Below, piece after piece: positions 62,718 through 64,000 of a stretch of 64,000 bases of DNA. The stretch is from assembly GCA_039602395.1 (NCBI GenBank), contig JBCNJP010000007.1, positions 118,454,957 through 118,518,956 on the forward strand, read 5' to 3'. A program made the translations under genes and the position numbers. Numbering within the stretch: position 1 is the stretch's first letter; every line of letters begins with the position of its first letter. The stretch is from Deinandra increscens subsp. villosa (taxonomy: Eukaryota; Streptophyta; Magnoliopsida; Asterales; Asteraceae). The notes below the pieces were generated by a model, which worked only from the letters and a program-made list of their open reading frames with translations, was not told the DNA's origin and did no database searches.

Positions 62718-64000
62718 TCAAATGATTTTCATCAGGGTTTCTAATCTATCTTCTTCCACTAGTTCAACCTTCACATTATCAAACTCCAGCCACTGATAGT
62801 ATATTTCTTCATTGCACACAACATGTGTGTGATGTAGCTCCTCTACAGATGATGGCAGCTCATAAATTCCTGTACAACCCTTCATGTAAATTGTTCTTAG
62901 ACTGCCTAGCTTTCCCATCTCTGCCGGCAACTCGCTCAAACTTAAACAATCCGAGATATCCAAGATGCTTAGCTTGTCAAGTCTAGTGATAGATTCAGGA
63001 AGCTTTTCGAGTTTTGTACAAGATCGAAGACTTAAGTTTTCCAAATTAGTTAACTTACCGAATTCCTCAGATATTTCACACATCTCGTTGCAGTTGGTGA
63101 TGCTCAAAGTCTTAAGGTGAACACTGCTACACAATAACGCCGGGAATCCCACCAAATCTTGACAGTAATCCATCTCAAGTTCAACTAGCCTTGGCCAGAC
63201 CTTGGGGTTGTCAAAACCGAGCTTTGTTTCAAAGGCATTGCCTGTTTTGCACATTACAAACGATACTTTCTGCAAGTTTTCTAGAGCCAAAATGGATGGC
63301 GTCAATGAAGAGATTGTAATACGTTCAAGCCTAATCCTTGATAGATTGGATAAGTAGCCAAGAAAGTGGAAATTCTCAATGTATGATGGGTATAAACCAT
63401 AGTTTGTGATGTTTAAAACCTTCAACTTTTGCATTTCCATCATGAAGTGGGGTAAGGTGTAGGTTTTCGACTTTAAGTTCAACACCATAACTTCAACTTC
63501 AGGGACTTTCATGTTGCACCATCTCGAAGAGAACGACTCTCCTGGAGTAAAACGGTTTTAATCAATTCTAACAAAACACAATATAAACAGTCATATGTTT
63601 ATGAGAGTGAAGCAAAACCTGTGGAAATAGACAACATGCAGGCTCGCATGGGTTCTTGGACGTTCACGATTGATGCTGGCAGATCTTCTCCACGTGCAGT
63701 TATAATCAATCTTTTCCTCTGTGCAATGGGTACTTCTGGTTTGCTACTTAGGTGAATAGCAAGCTCCCTCAGCAAATCATGCTGTGTGACAAATTGCTGG
63801 TCACAGTTGTTAACCGTTGCACCTGAATCTTTCTTAGCACTACAAAATTTGGAGATTAGAATTACCAACAATATGGTCACAGTTTTGTTGTGTGACCTCA
63901 AAAGTCAAAGGGCAAGGGCAACAATTTATAAAAGCAAAGTAATGAAGAAAGATTAGTACCCGCTGGCCACAAGATTGATAAGACTTCTAAACGAAAGTCT
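62718..64000 (-). CDS. NRG1: NRG1-like helper NLR (CC_R-NB-LRR), 3' part, truncated by window
   Basis: Three exons on minus: 63960-64000 (partial; ends LINLVASG), 63619-63839 and 62718-63541, joined in frame by GT-AG introns. The middle exon has FVTQHDLLRELAIHLSSKPE and PIAQRKRLI, the winged-helix to LRR transition. The last exon has FSSRWCNMKVPEVEVMVLNL followed by LRRs with the xLxxLxxLxIxxC pattern (KLEKLPESITRLDKLSILDI, SLSELPAEMGKLGSL) to a TGA stop. This arrangement matches the RPW8-type helper NLRs, and the wording is closer to NRG1 (At5g66900/66910 type) than to ADR1 as I recall them. NRG1 proteins act downstream of sensor TNLs with EDS1-SAG101 in cell death. The RPW8 domain and P-loop lie outside the window, so integrity cannot be judged. 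Confidence 0.85.

Overview
This is nuclear DNA from a flowering plant, almost certainly a eudicot. It is AT-rich and intron-rich, carries plant-type genes, and is full of plant transposons (Helitron-like, MULE, hAT and Tourist MITEs, SINEs, a LINE, LTR pieces). The repeat style would suit Asteraceae, but that is only an impression. No bacterial, organellar or viral block was seen.

Four protein genes can be supported. (1) 8940-15986 (+): a complete 13-exon RUS-family gene (DUF647), best matching RUS6, 509 aa. (2) 26481-27419 (-): an intronless zinc-finger homeodomain (ZHD) transcription factor, 312 aa. (3) 48917-58831 (-): a complete 16-exon SART3/Prp24-type U4/U6 snRNP recycling factor, 794 aa, with HAT repeats, one RRM and an LSm-binding tail. 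(4) 62718-64000 (-): the 3' end of an NRG1-like helper NLR that runs off the right edge. These genes do not form a functional unit.

Layout: 1-8.3 kb is repeat-dominated (a perfect 48-bp inverted repeat, a Helitron-like element with internal tandem duplications, a minisatellite, and a MULE with a 9-bp target duplication). 8.9-16 kb is RUS6, with a SINE and an LTR-like piece in its introns. 17-25.6 kb is repeats: SINEs, two Tourist MITEs, a fold-back element, a dead LINE and an LTR. 26.4-27.4 kb is ZHD. 29.4-51.5 kb is an 11-kb segment present twice, on either side of exactly 500 N. 51.5-58.8 kb is the rest of SART3. 59-62.7 kb is repeats, then the NLR.

The main structural point is that the two 11-kb copies end and begin exactly at the edges of the N gap. 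Copy A runs to the last base before it and copy B starts at the first base after it. That is what two overlapping contig ends from different haplotypes look like when they are scaffolded without being merged. I therefore read the second set of SART3 3' exons (37867-39826), and everything else in 29377-40445, as probably allelic to 40946-51495 and not as a true tandem duplication. The main difference between the copies is a 444-bp solo LTR with a clean 5-bp target duplication, present only in copy A.
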